A stretch of 64,000 bases of DNA from Blautia sp. GTDB lineage: Bacteria; Bacillota; Clostridia; Lachnospirales; Lachnospiraceae. The notes below the pieces were generated by a model, which worked only from the letters and a program-made list of their open reading frames with translations, ran no database searches and was not told where the DNA came from. A program made the position numbers and the translations under genes. Of this stretch, positions 15,468 through 24,399 are shown in pieces; the stretch's first letter is position 1; the number at the start of each line of letters is the position of its first letter. The stretch spans positions 1 to 64,000 of the forward strand of contig JAFWGA010000042.1 in NCBI GenBank assembly GCA_017515325.1, given 5' to 3'.

Positions 15468-17228
15468 ATGAAAGCAAAAAGATCTGCAGCTGTTATTCTG
15501 GCATCCGCTTTAGTCGTAAGCATGGCGGCCGGATGCGGAAACAGTGCGCTTGACGGCAGCAAAACAGTTGTTACCATCAACGGAACCCAGGTTCCTATGG
15601 GCATAGTCAGTCTCATGACTCGTTATCAGCAGGCTCGTATGGAAGCGTTATACCGTATGTTCGGCTACAACACGGGCATCTGGGGTACCGAAGAGGGGGA
15701 AGAAACTTCCTATGGCGAAACCATGGTTCAGTCTTCTCTGGAGCAGGTTGAGCGCCTTTATCTTCTGAAGGAAAAAGCTTCCGACTACGGGATTGCCTTG
15801 TCCCAGGAGGATGAAGAAAAGATCGATGCTGCTGCTTCGGCATTCATCGATGCCAATTCCGAAGAAGCTTTGACAGAGCTCGCCGTGACAAAGGATCAGG
15901 TTGCCGCTTATCTTGAGCTTGAGACCATTGAATCCCTTATGCATGAAGCCATCAAGGCAGAGGCGGATACAGAGGTAGATGAAGCCGAGGCTCAGCAGTC
16001 TTCCTTTACCTACTTTAATATTGCTAAAGATGAGGCTTATGGCGAGGATGAATCATTCAGTGAAGAGGATGAAGTCGTAGACCTGGGTGATCTGGAAGAT
16101 ATGGATCAGGGTAATGCGGAAGATCCAGCTGAAGCAGCTGAGGAAGAAGCCGCTGACACGCAAGAGGCCTCTGACGAAGCTGCCGCTGACACACAAGAGG
16201 GCTCTGACACGGAGACCACTGAGGAAGAAGAGGCCTCTGACGAAGCTGCCGCTGACACGCAAGAGGGCTCTGACGCGGAGACCACTGAGGAGGAAGAGGC
16301 CTCTGACGAAGCTGCCGCTGACACACAAGAGGGTTCTGACGAGGAGACCGCTGAGGAGGAAGAGGCCTCTGACGAAGCTGCCGCTGACACACAAGAGGGC
16401 TCTGACGAGGAGACCGCTGAGGAGGAAGAGGCCTCTGATGAAGCTGCCGCTGACGCAAAAGAAGCTCTCACAGCTCGTGAACAGGCTGAAGCTATCTTAG
16501 AGGCATGGAAAGCTGATCCGGCCGGAGACATCGATGCTGTCGCATCTGAAATAACACCTAACCTGCTTTCCTCTACCGGCACCTTCACGACCAAAGAAAC
16601 AGATAACGAACATCTTGCCAATACGATGGATGCTGCAGTAATCGATGCTCTTCGTACCCTGTCTGACGGAGAAGTTTATGATGGCATCATTGAAACAGAT
16701 ACAGACCTTTATGTCGTCCGTCTTGATCTCACCAAGGATGAGGAAGCCACTGCTTCAAAGATTGAGGACGTGAAGTCCGAAATGCAGGAATCCTTCTATA
16801 CCGAAACGGTTGATGGCTGGTTGGCTGATGCCAAGATCAAGGTAAATGATAAGTTCCTTAGTCAGTTAAAGGTTAACGATTACCACACCTTTACCATCGT
16901 AGAAAAGACAGAAGAAACCGAAACAGACGAATCAGCCGAAGCTGTCGCAGAAGAAGCTGAAACTACGGATGACGCAGCGGCTGATGAAGCCAAGGAAGAG
17001 ACGGCTGAAAAAGCTGAGACTGAGGAAAAGACTGAAGCCGCTGAGGAAGCTGAGGCTGCTGAAGAGGGATCTGAGGAAGTAGCTGGAACTGAGGCCGCTG
17101 AAGAGGCTGTGACCGAGGCTGCCGAAGAGGCTGTGACCGAAGCTGCCGAAGAGGCTGTTGCCGCTGAGGAAGCCAAGGCTGAGGCTGCTGAAGAAACAGA
17201 GGAAACGACTGTTGAAGAGGCGAAATAA
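15468..17228 (+). CDS. PrsA/SurA-like foldase lipoprotein with acidic tandem-repeat insert
   Basis: 586 residues. The signal peptide ends in the lipobox MAAGC (Cys about residue 23), so the protein is lipid-anchored outside the membrane. Residues 30-180 resemble the SurA/PrsA N-terminal helical domain (VVTINGTQVPMGIV...). A parvulin-like region begins near FTYFNIAKDE but is interrupted by about 120 residues of Glu/Asp/Ala/Ser/Thr repeats (22-residue unit) and resumes at REQAEAILEAWKADPAG. A second acidic tail with EAAEEAVT repeats fills the last 100 residues. PrsA proteins help exported proteins fold at the wall face; whether this one keeps isomerase activity is doubtful given the insert. Only long plus-strand gene in the interior of the window. 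Confidence 0.85.
   Translation: MKAKRSAAVILASALVVSMAAGCGNSALDGSKTVVTINGTQVPMGIVSLMTRYQQARMEALYRMFGYNTGIWGTEEGEETSYGETMVQSSLEQVERLYLLKEKASDYGIALSQEDEEKIDAAASAFIDANSEEALTELAVTKDQVAAYLELETIESLMHEAIKAEADTEVDEAEAQQSSFTYFNIAKDEAYGEDESFSEEDEVVDLGDLEDMDQGNAEDPAEAAEEEAADTQEASDEAAADTQEGSDTETTEEEEASDEAAADTQEGSDAETTEEEEASDEAAADTQEGSDEETAEEEEASDEAAADTQEGSDEETAEEEEASDEAAADAKEALTAREQAEAILEAWKADPAGDIDAVASEITPNLLSSTGTFTTKETDNEHLANTMDAAVIDALRTLSDGEVYDGIIETDTDLYVVRLDLTKDEEATASKIEDVKSEMQESFYTETVDGWLADAKIKVNDKFLSQLKVNDYHTFTIVEKTEETETDESAEAVAEEAETTDDAAADEAKEETAEKAETEEKTEAAEEAEAAEEGSEEVAGTEAAEEAVTEAAEEAVTEAAEEAVAAEEAKAEAAEETEETTVEEAK
16164..16456 (+). repeat. 66-bp in-frame tandem repeat
   Basis: Four near-identical 66-bp units start at 16164, 16230, 16296 and 16362, with a partial fifth from 16428. 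Each encodes a 22-residue acidic unit beginning EASDEAAADTQE. Units differ by only a few bases, the pattern expected of recent slippage or unequal exchange, so copy number probably varies between strains. Confidence 0.95.
17091..17162 (+). repeat. 24-bp in-frame tandem repeat
   Basis: Three 24-bp units at 17091, 17115 and 17139 encode EAAEEAVT-type octapeptides in the acidic C-terminal tail of the PrsA-like protein. Confidence 0.85.
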
Positions 17229-17257
17229 GAAAAAAGCCGACAGTTGTCAACGACAGG

Positions 17258-17635
17258 ATGAAAGGTCAGTATGACTTTATGATAGAATCTGAGTATAACC
17301 ATTCGGTCAAGCCCTCATGTTGCACTGCAAGCCGGCTGTCGCAAGAGTCGGACAGCCAAAAGCAGTCTATGACTTTTGATCATAGCTCTGCATCCGCTTT
17401 TCCTCTGAATCTCATCCTGGATCAGCTTTCTGCCAAATATGGTGAAACGCCAGATGTGATCTATGCGCAGATGCAGAATTATATTGATGAGAGTTTTGCA
17501 GAAAAAACCGGCATCTGTCGGCAATTCGCTTCCCTTCTGCAGGGGTTCAAACCAACTGTGGCAGACATGATCCGCCTTCTTTCTGACGAACTATGTCTGA
17601 AAGAATCTCTCTCCGAGCTTGATATCGAAACCTAA
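17258..17635 (+). CDS. Small protein with a Spo0A-C-like DNA-binding region
   Basis: 125 residues if the first ATG is used. The part from about residue 48 to the end lines up by eye with the effector domain of Spo0A: a KYGETPDVIYAQMQNYIDESF stretch matches Spo0A's recognition-helix region (K-F-N-T-T-A-S-R-V-E-R-A-I) and KPTVADMIRLLSDEL matches its KPTNSEFIAMVADKL. There is no receiver domain. The start is uncertain: no candidate ATG (17258, 17279, 17369) has a good ribosome-binding site. It follows the PrsA-like gene by 29 bp and may be co-transcribed. It could be a diverged regulator or a decaying fragment. Confidence 0.5.
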   Translation: MKGQYDFMIESEYNHSVKPSCCTASRLSQESDSQKQSMTFDHSSASAFPLNLILDQLSAKYGETPDVIYAQMQNYIDESFAEKTGICRQFASLLQGFKPTVADMIRLLSDELCLKESLSELDIET

Positions 17636-17666
17636 CGATTGCCCACGGATTTACGGTCAGGGCTTA

Positions 17667-17699
17667 TCGTCACTGACAAAATACATTTGTCGTTGACGA
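17667..17699. other. Hairpin downstream of the Spo0A-C-like gene
   Basis: Arms TCGTCACTGACAAA and TTTGTCGTTGACGA pair at 12 of 14 positions. A related word, GTCAACGACA, occurs at 17248-17257 just before the small gene, so the gene is bracketed by inverted copies of it. No T-tract. Confidence 0.45.
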
Positions 17700-17746
17700 G
17701 CAAAACTCGAGAATGAAATGATACCTTTTCCACAATGAAACGGAAT

Positions 17747-17790
17747 AAGGCTGTGCTTTCCTTCCACCTGGGAGGAAAAGCACAGCCTTT
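17747..17790. terminator. Bidirectional terminator between the plus-strand genes and ftsH
   Basis: A long stem, roughly 19 bp, pairs AAGGCTGTGCTTTCC with its complement, with a short loop; the plus strand has a T-rich tail (17788-17800) and the minus strand a weaker one. It ends the convergent PrsA-like and ftsH transcripts. Confidence 0.85.
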
Positions 17791-17804
17791 TTATCATTTT
17801 ATCA

Positions 17805-19628
17805 TTATGCCTCCGAAGCAAACAAAGCTTCAAACTCATCCCGATGCATTTTTTCGTTCACCAAAAGGAAATCCGCGCAGGCGTGAAGCACCTTGATATG
17901 CTCTCTGATGATCTTCTCCGCCCTGTCATGGCATTCCTGGATAATCCTGTGAATCTCCTCATCAATCGTCCGGGCCACTTCCTCGGAGTAGCCCCGGGTG
18001 TGTGCCAGGTCTCTTCCGATGAATACCGCATCGTCTTCATTCTGGTAGGCAATCATACCCACCTTCTCGGACATACCGTACCGCATGACCATGGCTCTTG
18101 CTTCATCCGTGGCTCTTTTTATGTCATTCGACGCTCCAGTTGTGATATCCCCGAAAATCACTTCCTCAGCCACACGTCCTCCCAAAAGAGTCGTGATCGA
18201 CTGCAGCATTTTTTCCCTGGTATTGAAGATATCATCATTTTCCGGCAGGGGCATCGTGTAACCGGCTGCCCCGATCCCAGTAGGAATAATGGAAATCGTG
18301 TAGACTGGCTCCATCTCTGACAGCACATGGAACAAAATGGCATGTCCCGCCTCATGATAAGCCGTGATTTTCTTTTCCTTTTCCGAAATGACCTTGCTTC
18401 GTTTTTCTGCTCCGATCCCCACCTTAATAAATGCTGACTTGATATCCTGCTGTTGGATAAATGCCCGATTTCCCTTGGCCGCCAGTATCGCTGCCTCATT
18501 CAAGAGGTTTTCCAGATCCGCCCCGGTAAAACCTGCTGTCGTCTGAGCGATTTGGTGCAGATCCACATCATCTCCCAGCGGCTTATCCTTGGCATGTACC
18601 AGGAGGATCTCCTCCCGCCCCTTGATATCAGGCCTTCCCACAGCAACCTTACGGTCAAAACGGCCAGGTCTGAGAATGGCAGGATCCAATATATCCACCC
18701 GGTTTGTCGCTGCCATGACGATGATCCCTTCATTGATGCCAAAGCCATCCATCTCGACCAGGAGCTGATTCAATGTCTGTTCCCTCTCGTCATGTCCTCC
18801 TCCCATACCGGTTCCGCGCTGCCGCGCCACCGCATCTATCTCATCGATGAAGATAATGCAGGGAGCGTTTGCCTTTCCCTCATCAAAAAGATCTCTCACG
18901 CGGGAGGCGCCAACGCCGACAAACATCTCCACAAAATCCGAGCCTGAAATAGAAAAGAAGGGAACTCCGGCCTCACCTGCCACCGCCTTGGCCAGCAGGG
19001 TCTTTCCTGTACCAGGAGGTCCTACCAGAAGAACCCCTTTGGGAATCCTGGCTCCGACCTTTGTATATTTTCCGGGCATCTTCAAAAAATCCACTACCTC
19101 AACCAGGTCTTCTTTCTCCTCCATCAGTCCGGCCACATCCGAAAATGTCACCTTTTTGTCCGATGGCAAAGAACGTCGTGCCCGGCTTTTGCCAAAATTC
19201 ATCATCCTTGCATTGGTTCCCCCTCCCATCTGACGATTCATCATGGTCATCAGAAAAATGAGAAGAGCTCCCATCAGGCCTATGGGCAAGACGGTAGAGA
19301 GGACGATATTCTCCCGGGAGACATTTTCGGTATAAGGATCCAGGTCATAGGAACGCAGCAGATCCTCCGCTTCCTTTACATCGGTAACATAAATACGCTT
19401 CATTCCCTCACCGGCTACCTCTGCCTCCACAGAACCGGTTGGGACCTCTGCGTTTTGATGAATGCGGACCGCCAGGACATTTTTCTTTTCCAAAGCCTGG
19501 ACCAGTTCCCCCCAAGTATAGTCATTCTGAGATGAAACAGAATTGTTAAGGTAGAGATAACCTGCAATCAGGGCGATAATCAGGATCAGATAAAACCCTA
19601 CCCTGCTTGACTGTTGATTATTATCCAA
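17805..19628 (-). CDS. ftsH: ATP-dependent zinc metalloprotease FtsH
   Basis: 607 residues. Membrane-anchored AAA+ protease that degrades misassembled membrane proteins and regulators. Two membrane helices flank a small extracytoplasmic domain (about residues 10-130). The AAA module has Walker A GPPGTGKT, Walker B IIFIDEID, the pore motif (F-V-E-M-F-V-G-V-G) and the second region of homology ([20 protein letters not shown]); the protease site is HEAGHA. The start is best placed at TTG 19628, which has AAGGAG eight bases before it; the frame opens at a TTG at 19652 without a site. Seventh and last gene of the hup-to-ftsH region, 31 bp after hpt. Confidence 0.96.
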   Translation of the reverse strand: MDNNQQSSRVGFYLILIIALIAGYLYLNNSVSSQNDYTWGELVQALEKKNVLAVRIHQNAEVPTGSVEAEVAGEGMKRIYVTDVKEAEDLLRSYDLDPYTENVSRENIVLSTVLPIGLMGALLIFLMTMMNRQMGGGTNARMMNFGKSRARRSLPSDKKVTFSDVAGLMEEKEDLVEVVDFLKMPGKYTKVGARIPKGVLLVGPPGTGKTLLAKAVAGEAGVPFFSISGSDFVEMFVGVGASRVRDLFDEGKANAPCIIFIDEIDAVARQRGTGMGGGHDEREQTLNQLLVEMDGFGINEGIIVMAATNRVDILDPAILRPGRFDRKVAVGRPDIKGREEILLVHAKDKPLGDDVDLHQIAQTTAGFTGADLENLLNEAAILAAKGNRAFIQQQDIKSAFIKVGIGAEKRSKVISEKEKKITAYHEAGHAILFHVLSEMEPVYTISIIPTGIGAAGYTMPLPENDDIFNTREKMLQSITTLLGGRVAEEVIFGDITTGASNDIKRATDEARAMVMRYGMSEKVGMIAYQNEDDAVFIGRDLAHTRGYSEEVARTIDEEIHRIIQECHDRAEKIIREHIKVLHACADFLLVNEKMHRDEFEALFASEA

Positions 19629-19659
19629 ACGGATCTTCTCCTTTCCGGACAATCGGCTG

Positions 19660-20187
19660 TCAGGCCGACTGTATCACGCCTATATAAGGAAGATTGCGAT
19701 AATTCTGCGCATAATCCAACCCAAATCCTACAACGAACTCATCCGGGATCTCGAAGCAGCAGTAATCCACATTGACATTTTCCACTACCCGGCGATCCGG
19801 CTTGTCCAGGAGGGTACACAGGCGCAGGCTGGCAGGATTGCGGCGCTCAAGGACATCCAGCAGATAGCTTAGTGTTCTTCCGGAGTCTATGATATCCTCC
19901 ACCACGAGAACATCCTTTCCCTCCAGGGGCTGGTCCAGATCCTTAACGATCTTCACGACACCACTCGATTTTGTGTCATTCCCATAGCTTGACACGGACA
20001 TAAAATCAAGCGTGACAGGGATGGTCAGATGCTTGGCCAGCTCACACATGAAAAACACACCGCCTTTGAGAACACAGATCAGATGCAGTTCCGTGGAAGA
20101 ATAGTCCTCATTGATCTTTGCGGCCACCTCACGAATTCTCTTTTCCAAATTCTCCTGTGAGATCATCACCTCGATCTTTTCTCCCAT
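19660..20187 (-). CDS. hpt: Hypoxanthine phosphoribosyltransferase
   Basis: 175 residues. Salvages hypoxanthine (and usually guanine) with PRPP. The PRPP loop is [14 protein letters not shown] at about residues 94-107; the N-terminal LKGGVFF and the C-terminal [11 protein letters not shown] blocks are also typical. The start is ATG 20187 behind AAGGGGG. The tilS-hpt-ftsH order is the standard Firmicute arrangement. Confidence 0.96.
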   Translation of the reverse strand: MGEKIEVMISQENLEKRIREVAAKINEDYSSTELHLICVLKGGVFFMCELAKHLTIPVTLDFMSVSSYGNDTKSSGVVKIVKDLDQPLEGKDVLVVEDIIDSGRTLSYLLDVLERRNPASLRLCTLLDKPDRRVVENVNVDYCCFEIPDEFVVGFGLDYAQNYRNLPYIGVIQSA

Positions 20188-20235
20188 TATGATCCCCCTT
20201 TCTCTTCTGTAAAACCTTTCTTACCCCGAAGATAT

Positions 20236-20270
20236 CGTAACTACGCAGCACTTTGAGTTTCGTAGTTGCG
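20236..20270. other. Hairpin between tilS and hpt
   Basis: Arms CGTAACTACG and CGTAGTTGCG (9 of 10 pairs) with a 15-base loop in the 99-bp gap. No T-run follows. It may stabilise the hpt-ftsH part of the message. Confidence 0.45.
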
Positions 20271-20286
20271 ACAGAAGGCACAGCTT

Positions 20287-21792
20287 TTATCCTCGCAATG
20301 GTTGTGCACCTTCTGCTTCACAGATACAGTTCTTGCCCTGCAACCGGGAAGAAATTCCTGACGGAACAGTTACATTCACTTCCAGTATCCTTTTTGTCCG
20401 TAAAGATACCTTTCCCCAAGCCCCCATTCGGAAACCGACAATCCAAAGAACCTCACTCCCTGACACCAGGAGGGGGACTGCATCCCTTTCCCCTCCGGGT
20501 ATCTTTTCATCGATCATCCAGCGGCGAAGACTCTTTCTTCCTCCTGAAGGACTCAGGAGGAATCCGTCTCCCTCCCGTCGGGTACGGATCAAAAGATTGT
20601 CTTTTATTTTATCATAATCGAACCATTTCGTACACTTTTTTTCAACAATTTCCTGCCCTTGGTAATCAAAAAGCCTGCAGCGGTATATCCCAAAGGGCGT
20701 CACAGTCTCCCCCTGTGGATCCAGTCTGAAAACCTCTGCCGTTTTTTTTCCGTCAGAGTCATCCCCATGTTTCCCGCTTCCCTGAAGTTGAAGCAAAACT
20801 CCTTCCCTCCTGCGGATTGCCAGGAGATGAAAAGGCAGAAGGACCCTTTTTCCCTCCGGCTTCCCAAAAAGCCCCTGAGTCTTATGAAGATGGACAGAGG
20901 TGATATCCTGCTGTTTTTCTGTCACACCTTCGATCGCCTGCCTTAGGATATACGAAATCATGATTTGCGGCTCCCTCAACAGTGTCTCCTTTACCAGGAG
21001 CCCTCTATTCCCAGCTTCGTCAGTCGGCAGCAGATAATCCAGGCTTCTCCTGGCGGCTTCCGTTGCGAGGAAAAGTTCCGCCTGCAGGCAAAATGAAGCT
21101 GTTTGTGCCAGGTGAAGTCTGCTTTCCTCATTGACCTCCCTCTCCAGTAAAGGCAGGACGTGGGAACGAACCCGGTTTCTGGTATAGGTGTCTGTCGCAT
21201 TGCTGGAATCGATCCGGTAGGCAAGACCGCAATCCTGAATATATTGTATCAGCTCATCCCTGGAAAAATCAAGGACAGGACGAATCTTGCCTGACTGCAC
21301 CGGCCGAATCCCAGCCATTCCCCGAATGCCGCTGCCCCTGCACAGGTGCTGAAGAACCGTCTCCGCCTGGTCATCCCGGCTGTGTGCCAAGGCAGCCTTG
21401 TATTCTTCCTTTTCCTTGCCCAGCTTTTCCCGAAGCTTTTCAAAGGCTGCTTCTCTGCACAGGCGTGCTGTCTGCTCTGTCCCCATCCGCCAGTCCCTTG
21501 AAAGAAGGGGAACATCATAATGGTAAGACTCAAATGGAAGATTCAGCTGACAGCATAAGACCCTCACGTATTCCTCGTCCTCATCCGCCTCACTTCCACG
21601 GATTCCATGATGGACATGTAAAGCATAAAGATCAAAAGGATACTCCTGCCTGAGCCTTGAAAGCATATGAAGCATCGCGACAGAATCACTTCCGCCGGAT
21701 ATTCCGGCCGCTACAGTGTCCCCTTCCTGAATCAGGTGATTAGCCCATATATACTCTCTGAATCTCTGATAATAATCCCTCAAACCTGCCAT
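20287..21792 (-). CDS. tilS: tRNA(Ile)-lysidine synthetase
   Basis: 501 residues. Attaches lysine to C34 of the AUA-reading tRNA-Ile so that it reads AUA. The ATP PP-loop is GISGGSDSVAM at residues 29-39; LHVHHGIRGSEADEDEEYV, HSRDDQAETVLQHLCRGSGIRG and the GIRP segment complete the N-terminal domain, and a C-terminal TilS domain follows (RTRREGDGF...KSLRRWMIDEKIP). It starts five bases after divIC with a weak ribosome-binding site, so translation is probably coupled. Confidence 0.95.
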   Translation of the reverse strand: MAGLRDYYQRFREYIWANHLIQEGDTVAAGISGGSDSVAMLHMLSRLRQEYPFDLYALHVHHGIRGSEADEDEEYVRVLCCQLNLPFESYHYDVPLLSRDWRMGTEQTARLCREAAFEKLREKLGKEKEEYKAALAHSRDDQAETVLQHLCRGSGIRGMAGIRPVQSGKIRPVLDFSRDELIQYIQDCGLAYRIDSSNATDTYTRNRVRSHVLPLLEREVNEESRLHLAQTASFCLQAELFLATEAARRSLDYLLPTDEAGNRGLLVKETLLREPQIMISYILRQAIEGVTEKQQDITSVHLHKTQGLFGKPEGKRVLLPFHLLAIRRREGVLLQLQGSGKHGDDSDGKKTAEVFRLDPQGETVTPFGIYRCRLFDYQGQEIVEKKCTKWFDYDKIKDNLLIRTRREGDGFLLSPSGGRKSLRRWMIDEKIPGGERDAVPLLVSGSEVLWIVGFRMGAWGKVSLRTKRILEVNVTVPSGISSRLQGKNCICEAEGAQPLRG

Positions 21793-21797
21793 ACCAA

Positions 21798-22124
21798 CTA
21801 ATTTCCCGCTGCTCCTTGATCCCGCGCTTCCACAAAAATAATCTCATTGTCCTTTACATATCCCAGGCGTTCCCGTGCCAGTTGCTCGGCATACTCATCC
21901 GACTGCATGAATTCCTTCAGCTTTTCAATCTGCGTCGTTCTTAGTCTTTCTTCTTTCTCTTCCTGATTCAGGGACTCGATTTTTGCTTGATAAAAGGCGA
22001 TAGTCGTGGATAGATCCCTTCCCTGCTTCATCATAATGATGATCAGGATAAGCACCGTAACATAAATCACTGCCATGCCCAGCCTGTCATATACCGTCAG
22101 CTTTTTCTTTCTTCTTTTCTTCAC
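21798..22124 (-). CDS. divIC: Septum formation initiator DivIC/FtsB-like
   Basis: 108 residues: a lysine/arginine-rich cytoplasmic start, one membrane helix (about 15-33), then a coiled coil and the ERLGYVKDNEIIFVE segment typical of DivIC. It forms the FtsL-DivIB-DivIC complex of the divisome. The start is GTG at 22124 with only a weak ribosome-binding site. Position between rqcP and tilS is conserved in Firmicutes. Confidence 0.9.
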   Translation of the reverse strand: MKKRRKKKLTVYDRLGMAVIYVTVLILIIIMMKQGRDLSTTIAFYQAKIESLNQEEKEERLRTTQIEKLKEFMQSDEYAEQLARERLGYVKDNEIIFVEARDQGAAGN

Positions 22125-22145
22125 AGTACTTACCCTACTTTAGGA

Positions 22146-22385
22146 TTACAGATATCGGAACAAGGACTCTGCCTCTTCTTTTCGCACGGTGTCCTTGATC
22201 TGCAGAATCTCTGCCTTTACATTTTTTGTCCCGAACTGGATCTCTATGATATCTCCCACTTTCACAGGAGAACTCGCCCTTGCCGCCTTTCCATTTAACA
22301 GGACTCTCCCGGCGTCACAGGCTTCGTTTGCCACAGTACGTCGTACAATAAGACGTGAAACCTTTAAATACTTATCCAGTCTCAT
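22146..22385 (-). CDS. rqcP: S4-domain ribosome quality-control factor RqcP
   Basis: 79 residues, a single S4 domain: MRLDKYLKVSRLIVRR at the start, then ACDAGRVLLNGK and GDIIEI. RqcP (YabO) binds the 50S-peptidyl-tRNA complex and helps RqcH add alanine tails to stalled chains. The start follows AAAGGAG. It is followed by divIC 21 bp on. Only this short family fits this size and position. Confidence 0.92.
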   Translation of the reverse strand: MRLDKYLKVSRLIVRRTVANEACDAGRVLLNGKAARASSPVKVGDIIEIQFGTKNVKAEILQIKDTVRKEEAESLFRYL

Positions 22386-22484
22386 TCCCTATCTCCTTTC
22401 CCGGACGGCTTTCCCTCACCCTTATCCCATAAAGGACAGCCGATCACCGCACAGGTTGCCATTTCTTTCAACTGGCTCTGCAGT

Positions 22485-22513
22485 AAAAAAGAAAGGAGGA
22501 ACTGTCCAGTTCC
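22485..22513 (-). terminator. Second intrinsic terminator after hup
   Basis: Minus strand: GGAACTG-ga-CAGTTCC stem (22498-22513) followed by a T-rich stretch (plus-strand A-run 22485-22493). It backs up the first terminator at 22545-22578. Confidence 0.7.
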
Positions 22514-22544
22514 CCCGATTCCATGCCTGTAGCCAAAAGCCATT

Positions 22545-22578
22545 CCAATAAAACTTAACCTGATATACGGATCAGGTT
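22545..22578 (-). terminator. Intrinsic terminator of hup
   Basis: Minus strand: 8-bp stem AACCTGAT / ATCAGGTT with a 6-base loop (22557-22578), then AAGTTTTATT. The first arm begins at the hup stop codon. Confidence 0.8.
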
Positions 22579-22853
22579 TAACCGTTAACGGCATCCTTCA
22601 AAGCCTTGCCAGGTTTGAAACGAGGAGCCTTTGAAGCAGGAATTTCGATTGCTTCCTTTGTCTGAGGATTCATACCTGTACGGGCGGCTCTTTCAGCAAC
22701 CTCAAAGGTACCGAAGCCGATCAGCTGAATCTTTTCCCCATCCTTCAGTTCTTTTGTCACTACATTGATAAAAGAATTCAAAACTGCTTCTACATCCTTC
22801 TTGGAAAGCTTTGTCTCATCCACCATTGCAGCAACCAATTCTGTCTTATTCAT
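22578..22853 (-). CDS. hup: HU-family DNA-binding protein
   Basis: 91 residues, the usual HU size. Nucleoid protein that bends DNA as a dimer. The N-terminal MNKTELVAAM, the GFGTFEV strand and the beta-arm with RTGMNPQTKEAIEIPASKAPRFKPGKALK are diagnostic; the arm's Pro intercalates into DNA. The start is ATG 22853, where the family starts; AAGGAGG lies 13 bases upstream and a second AAGGA is closer. It is a separate unit, with a promoter at 22996-23024 and two terminators. Confidence 0.96.
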   Translation of the reverse strand: MNKTELVAAMVDETKLSKKDVEAVLNSFINVVTKELKDGEKIQLIGFGTFEVAERAARTGMNPQTKEAIEIPASKAPRFKPGKALKDAVNG

Positions 22854-22995
22854 AATCCTTAAACTTCCTCCTTCTCTTTTATCATAAGCGAACAAAACTT
22901 TTTCGTTTTGTTTCGTTTACTGCGCTAAATCACCCCTAATGCGGAACACTTCCACCAGAAATCCGTGCGCATACTCGCTAAGGCATTACACCTTG

Positions 22996-23024
22996 TTTAT
23001 ATCTTATTTATGGGATACTGTCAA
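22996..23024 (-). promoter_or_regulatory. Strong sigmaA promoter of hup
   Basis: Minus strand TTGACA (23019-23024) and TATAAA (22996-23001), spacer 17 bp. Leader of about 135 nt with an AACAAAACG / CGTTTTGTT pair near 22895-22915. Confidence 0.85.
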
Positions 23025-23052
23025 GGTTTTAGTCCAAACTCATGTAACATAT

Positions 23053-24396
23053 TCATGCCCTGCTGTTGTTTTTGTCCTCCCGGGCCAGGAAAAGAAGAGT
23101 TTCTTTCCGGTTCAGCTCCGGCTGAACCAAAACTCTCTCGAGAAGACGGTTCAGTTCAGCTCCCAGCTCCGGTCCCGGCTGATAGCCAATTTCTATCAGA
23201 TCCTTTCCCTTTAGGGCAAGGGATTTCAGGGAAAGACAATCCTGGCTGGCCAGTATATCCTGATAAAGCAATTCCAACCGGTTAAGCCTTTCCAGCTTTT
23301 CTTTCCTTTTATACTCACTCTGGGCCAGGACGTCTGCCCGCTGAACCTGCAAAAAAAGAGGGAAAATGTCATTTCCCATCTTGTTGACCGCCTTTCTCAG
23401 CGTAACAGACGTAGGCTCCATACGGTAATCATGCCAATAAACAAGCCTTGCCACCGTATCGATTGTCTTACTGTCCAAACGAAGTCGATGCATGATCACA
23501 CGAGCCAGTTTTTCCCCCGTCTGTCCATGTCGATAGAAATGATCCACACCGTTTTCATCCCTTGTGCGGCATAGGGGCTTTGCCATGTCATGCAGCAGCA
23601 TTGTTAACCGGAGCAAACCGTCAGGCTCGACATTTTCCATACTGTGCAAAATATGCTCGCCCACCGAATAGCAATGATGGGGATTATTCTGCTCACAGGC
23701 CATGCATTGATCGAATTCAGGAAGAAAGACCTTTGTCAGCCCCAGACTCCAGGCAAGGCGAAGCCATTCCGGATGAGGCGATTGTATGGTCTTCAGAAGC
23801 TCATCCCGGATTCTCTCCGCACTGATTTTTTTCAGGGTAGGGGCGAAGCTTTGCACAGCCTCCTGTGTCAGAGGATCAATCGTAAATCCAAGCTGGGCGG
23901 CAAAGCGAACAGCACGCATAATTCTGAGGGCATCCTCGGTAAACCGTTCCGCAGGTTCCCCGACGCAGCGGATTATTTTCCTTTCCAGGTCACCGACTCC
24001 ATCATAGAAATCCATCAATCCTTCTCGGGGATTGTAGGCCATGGCATTGATGGTAAAATCCCGTCTCGCCAGATCTTCTGCCAGATTATCTGAGAAAACC
24101 ACCTCCTTGGGATGACGGCTGTCTTCATATTCACCATCGATCCGGAAGGTTGTCACCTCAAAACCCTCCCTGCCCATCAAGACCGTGACCGTACCGTGTT
24201 TCAGGCCGGTATCCACCGTATGGGGGAACAAGCGCTTAACCTGTCCAGGCGGAGCAGAAGTCGTGATATCCCAGTCGTGGGGTGTCCTGCCAAGCAAAGC
24301 ATCCCGGACACACCCCCCTACGATATACGCCTTCTGGCCGGCTGACTGAAGGACATTCAGTATTGTTTCCACCTTTTCAGGCAATAGAATATTCAT
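23053..24396 (-). CDS. cca: CCA tRNA nucleotidyltransferase
   Basis: 447 residues. Adds or repairs the 3' CCA of tRNAs. The polymerase active site is GGCVRDALLGRTPHDWDI near residue 27-44, followed by RRDFTINAMAYNP, the template helix FTEDALRIMRAVRFAAQL, and a C-terminal HD domain (LLHDMAKP, HGQTGEKLA, YWHDY). The HD domain gives phosphatase/phosphodiesterase activity in related enzymes. The start is ATG 24396, 3 bases after the proS stop. Confidence 0.95.
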   Translation of the reverse strand: MNILLPEKVETILNVLQSAGQKAYIVGGCVRDALLGRTPHDWDITTSAPPGQVKRLFPHTVDTGLKHGTVTVLMGREGFEVTTFRIDGEYEDSRHPKEVVFSDNLAEDLARRDFTINAMAYNPREGLMDFYDGVGDLERKIIRCVGEPAERFTEDALRIMRAVRFAAQLGFTIDPLTQEAVQSFAPTLKKISAERIRDELLKTIQSPHPEWLRLAWSLGLTKVFLPEFDQCMACEQNNPHHCYSVGEHILHSMENVEPDGLLRLTMLLHDMAKPLCRTRDENGVDHFYRHGQTGEKLARVIMHRLRLDSKTIDTVARLVYWHDYRMEPTSVTLRKAVNKMGNDIFPLFLQVQRADVLAQSEYKRKEKLERLNRLELLYQDILASQDCLSLKSLALKGKDLIEIGYQPGPELGAELNRLLERVLVQPELNRKETLLFLAREDKNNSRA

Positions 24397-24399
24397 AGA

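Noticed and set aside
16053-16621. Antisense and frame-shifted ORFs over the acidic repeats
   Set aside because: They are created by the periodic 66-bp repeat, which keeps all frames open; they have no start signals.
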